From an uncultured Oscillibacter sp. (GTDB taxonomy: Bacteria > Bacillota > Clostridia > Oscillospirales > Oscillospiraceae), in the NCBI GenBank assembly GCA_948435975.1, contig CAOJHG010000006.1, positions 1 to 16,528 of the forward strand: a DNA stretch of 16,528 bases, read 5' to 3'. Of the stretch, positions 14,405-16,528 are shown one piece after another (within the stretch, counting starts at the first letter, position 1; each line of letters opens with the position of its first letter). The notes below the pieces were generated by a model. The model was not told where the DNA came from and did not search any database. It worked only from the letters and a program-made list of their open reading frames with translations. Made by a program: the position numbers and the translations under genes.

Positions 14405-15763
14405 GTGCTCAACCAGAAAGATATCCTCTCCACCATTGAGATGATTGACCAGCAGCATCTGGATATCCGGACCATCACCATGGGGATTTCCCTTTTGAGC
14501 TGCTGTGACGAGAATCCCCAGAAGGCTCTTATGAAAATTTATGAAAAGATTACCCGTTATGCAGAAAATTTAGTCAAAACCGGGGAAGACATTGAGCGGG
14601 AGTTCGGGATTCCCATTGTCAATAAGCGTATTTCCGTCACGCCTATGGCCCTGGTTGCCGGCGCCAGCCACACTGAGGATTACGCTCCCTTTGCCGCCGC
14701 CCTGGACCGTGCGGCGAAGGCCTGCGGCGTGAACTTCATCGGCGGCTATTCCGCGCTGGTGCAGAAGGGCATGACAGAGGCCGACGAGAAGCTGATTCGC
14801 TCCATCCCAAAGGTCCTGGCAGAGACGGACCTGGTGTGCGCCTCCGTCAATGTCGGCTCCACCCGCGCAGGCATCAATGTGGACGCCGCGGCTCTGATGG
14901 GTCAGGTGGTCAAGGATACTGCCGCCGCCACCACAGACCGGGACGGGTTCGGGTGTGCAAAGCTGGTGGTCTTCTGCAACGCTGTGGAGGACAACCCCTT
15001 TATGGCGGGTGCGTTCCACGGTGTGGGTGAGGCGGAGAGAGTCATTAACGTGGGCGTCTCCGGCCCCGGCGTAGTGCATCATGCGCTTCAGGCTGTGAAG
15101 GGCCAGCCGTTGGATGTGGCGGCGGAGACTGTGAAAAAGACGGCGTTCCGGGTGACCCGCATGGGGCAGTTGGTGGCGCAGGAGGCCAGCCGCCGTTTGG
15201 ATGCGCCCTTCGGCATTGTGGATCTGAGTCTGGCTCCCACGCCCGCCATCGGAGACAGCGTGGCCCGCATTCTGGAAGAACTGGGGGTGTCCGTCTGCGG
15301 GGCCCATGGTACTACTGCCGCTTTGGCCCTGCTGAACGACGCGGTGAAGAAAGGCGGTGTGATGGCGTCTTCCTCTGTGGGCGGACTTTCCGGGGCGTTT
15401 ATTCCCGTCAGCGAGGACGAGGGGATGATTGCCGCCGCCCGTGCCGGAACTCTGTGCATTGACAAGCTGGAGGCCATGACCTGCGTCTGTTCCGTGGGCC
15501 TGGACATGATTGCTGTCCCCGGCGACACTCCCGCGGAGACCATTGCCGCAATTATCGCCGACGAGGCCGCAATCGGCATGGTGAACAATAAGACCACCGC
15601 CGTCCGTATCCTGCCCGCGCCGGGAAAAAGGGTGGGGGATACCATTGAGATGGGCGGCCTGCTGGGAAGCGCCCCTGTGATGCCGGTCCATCCGGAGTCC
15701 AGCGCGGACTTCATTCATCGCGGAGGCCGCATCCCCGCGCCGCTCCACAGCTTGAGGAACTAA
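14405..15763 (+). CDS. UPF0210 (DUF711) family protein
   Basis: This 452-residue protein has the length and sequence style of UPF0210: [19 protein letters not shown] near the start, [71 protein letters not shown], and a glycine-rich C-terminal half with [21 protein letters not shown] and [12 protein letters not shown]. No signal peptide or membrane helix is seen, so it is probably cytoplasmic. Its reaction is not established. It follows the UPF0237 ACT protein by 21 bases, and the conserved pairing suggests that the ACT protein regulates it or acts with it. The GTG at 14405 has GGAGGAGGG (14388-14395) upstream. A strong terminator follows. Confidence 0.92.
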   Translation: MLNQKDILSTIEMIDQQHLDIRTITMGISLLSCCDENPQKALMKIYEKITRYAENLVKTGEDIEREFGIPIVNKRISVTPMALVAGASHTEDYAPFAAALDRAAKACGVNFIGGYSALVQKGMTEADEKLIRSIPKVLAETDLVCASVNVGSTRAGINVDAAALMGQVVKDTAAATTDRDGFGCAKLVVFCNAVEDNPFMAGAFHGVGEAERVINVGVSGPGVVHHALQAVKGQPLDVAAETVKKTAFRVTRMGQLVAQEASRRLDAPFGIVDLSLAPTPAIGDSVARILEELGVSVCGAHGTTAALALLNDAVKKGGVMASSSVGGLSGAFIPVSEDEGMIAAARAGTLCIDKLEAMTCVCSVGLDMIAVPGDTPAETIAAIIADEAAIGMVNNKTTAVRILPAPGKRVGDTIEMGGLLGSAPVMPVHPESSADFIHRGGRIPAPLHSLRN

Positions 15764-15794
15764 TGGGATAAAAAGCGCTCCCATATCATAAAAC

Positions 15795-15835
15795 AAAGGG
15801 CAGGGCAGACCATTTGAGGCTGTCCTGCTCTTTTT
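15795..15835. terminator. strong terminator after UPF0210, probably bidirectional
   Basis: AAAGGGCAGGGCAG (15795-15808) pairs with CTGTCCTGCTCTTT (15820-15833) over 14 positions with two G-U pairs, followed by a T-run to 15835. On the opposite strand the stem is followed by T-rich DNA as well, so it can also stop the convergent gene at 15841-16116. Confidence 0.85.
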
Positions 15836-15840
15836 ATGCG

Positions 15841-16116
15841 TTAACTTTGACGCTTAGTTTTTAATACTGTGTTCTCTTTATGGATTGCCAGAATCGCGCC
15901 AAGCAATGCACATCCGCAGAGAAAGAGGATATAGGCCCCATGGTTTTGATTAGTATAGTTCCAGACGCCCGATGGGTCCCAAGCGTCTGTAATATAAAAT
16001 AGGCGGCCGGAGAACCGCAAGCCGCCGTACAGCAGGCCAGTCAATAAAATTGGAAAAGGGATCATCCACAAAGCGCGGCTCTTAGTGTAAAGGAGTTTGC
16101 GTTCAGTGTATTCCAT
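15841..16116 (-). CDS. small two-helix membrane protein, function unknown
   Basis: I do not recognise this 91-residue protein. It has a basic N-terminus (MEYTERKLLYTKSR), a first hydrophobic helix at about 17-34, an aromatic loop (FYITDAWDPSGVWNYTNQNHG), a second helix at about 60-80, and a basic tail. This fits two transmembrane helices with both ends in the cytoplasm. The ATG (16116-16114) has AGGTGA only two bases upstream, so the start is uncertain. Its base composition is about 46% GC by my count, visibly lower than the neighbouring genes, which suggests possible acquisition by transfer. It is convergent with UPF0210 and shares its terminator. A short spurious frame is possible but less likely, given the topology. 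Confidence 0.6.
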   Translation of the reverse strand: MEYTERKLLYTKSRALWMIPFPILLTGLLYGGLRFSGRLFYITDAWDPSGVWNYTNQNHGAYILFLCGCALLGAILAIHKENTVLKTKRQS

Positions 16117-16170
16117 ATCACCTGATGGAAAGCAAGCTGAAGTTCACCTTTTTCTGGGAGATTTTCCATG

Positions 16171-16198
16171 GTATGTTTCGGGACGCTCCTCATAAACT
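16171..16198 (+). promoter_or_regulatory. possible mother-cell sporulation (sigma-E-like) promoter
   Basis: GTATGTT (16171-16177) and CATAAACT (16191-16198) are 13 bases apart. They loosely fit sigma-E-type elements, which have a CATA-rich -10. This lies 33 bases before the start of the truncated gene at 16231. The match is weak and the spacing slightly short. Confidence 0.22.
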
Positions 16199-16230
16199 GG
16201 ATAGAAAGAAGAAACAGGGAGGAGACGAAT

Positions 16231-16528
16231 ATGACGTCACGGCAGGCGGGGCGGAGAATAGGGACAATTTCGACAGCCCGGAGAAACGGGACAGCCCGGC
16301 GGCGGAGCGAGCCTCCCCGTCAGCAGGGTGCAGGAAGGAGGGCTTCCCCCGGGCGGCGGACAAACGAAGCGCTGAAGCCCCAGGAGTACCGGCGGCTGGC
16401 TCAGTTGGTGGCCTGCGGAAGCATTTTCGTGCTGCTGGTGGCGGCGAAACTGCTGCTCCCGGCGAAGATGGAGGCATTCAATGAGAAGCTGACAGCGGCT
16501 CTGGAGCGGAATATGGATGTACAGGAAG
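16231..16528 (+). CDS. single-pass membrane protein, 5' part (possibly SpoIVFA/M23-like)
   Basis: An open frame starts at ATG 16231 and continues to the window edge without a stop (99 codons). GGGAGGAG (16217-16224) gives a strong ribosome site. Residues 1-50 are very rich in Arg, Gly and Pro and look disordered. A transmembrane helix follows at about 58-77 (QLVACGSIFVLLVAAKLLLP), then an outward amphipathic stretch (EAFNEKLTAALERN). This N-in, single-helix layout resembles the SpoIVFA or M23-peptidase-type membrane proteins found in spore-forming Clostridia, but no catalytic domain is inside the window, so this is only a guess. Another frame starting at 16125 overlaps it but lacks protein-like features and is rejected. 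Confidence 0.65.
   Translation, partial: MTSRQAGRRIGTISTARRNGTARRRSEPPRQQGAGRRASPGRRTNEALKPQEYRRLAQLVACGSIFVLLVAAKLLLPAKMEAFNEKLTAALERNMDVQE

Noticed and set aside
16125..16484. 119-residue open frame on the + strand
   Set aside because: The 16231 frame has a much better ribosome site and a clear transmembrane helix. The 16125 frame is rich in Gly, Ala and Glu without structure.

Overview
The window looks like chromosomal housekeeping DNA from a GC-rich member of the Clostridia, most likely an Oscillospiraceae-type gut anaerobe. This is inferred from AGGAGG-type ribosome binding sites, frequent GTG/TTG starts, S-layer-homology repeats with a 'CTRG(Q)' core, a PheB-type (UPF0735) ACT protein and a UPF0237/UPF0210 pair. 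I see no rRNA, tRNA, CRISPR array, insertion sequence or prophage gene.

Region 1 (1-9452, all + strand). The 3' end of ddl is followed by murF, a cell-wall precursor pair. Next comes an ABC-F translation-factor gene broken by an in-frame TGA. A tight run follows: YdcF-like membrane protein, flavodoxin-like protein, prfA (release factor 1), a 96-residue membrane protein containing an exact-period 54-bp tandem duplication, a Sua5-CoaE fusion (tRNA t6A synthesis joined to the last step of CoA synthesis) and an M18 aminopeptidase. The run ends at a strong stem-loop that probably serves both strands. Much of the region serves translation: ABC-F, RF1 and t6A synthesis.

Region 2 (9485-11044). A secreted protein with three SLH repeats is encoded on the - strand and has a good sigma-A promoter. 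Upstream is a gene-free stretch of about 435 bases. It holds a minus-strand terminator-like hairpin that no recognised gene needs, which raises the possibility of a small RNA.

Region 3 (11045-15835, + strand). This is an aspartate-family amino-acid block: PheB-like ACT protein, homoserine dehydrogenase, aspartate kinase, a free-standing ACT protein (UPF0237) and UPF0210, closed by a bidirectional terminator. Four consecutive genes carry ACT or ACT-like modules. The PheB-like protein also has a helix-turn-helix-like segment, so local feedback control is plausible but unproven.

Region 4 (15836-16528). A lower-GC two-helix membrane protein lies on the - strand. Divergent to it is the start of a single-pass membrane protein cut off by the window end, possibly a sporulation-type (SpoIVFA/M23-like) protein.

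No dramatic new system is evident. The observations most worth following are the interrupted ABC-F gene, the Sua5-CoaE fusion, the in-phase 18-residue duplication, the ACT-rich operon and the orphan minus-strand terminator.
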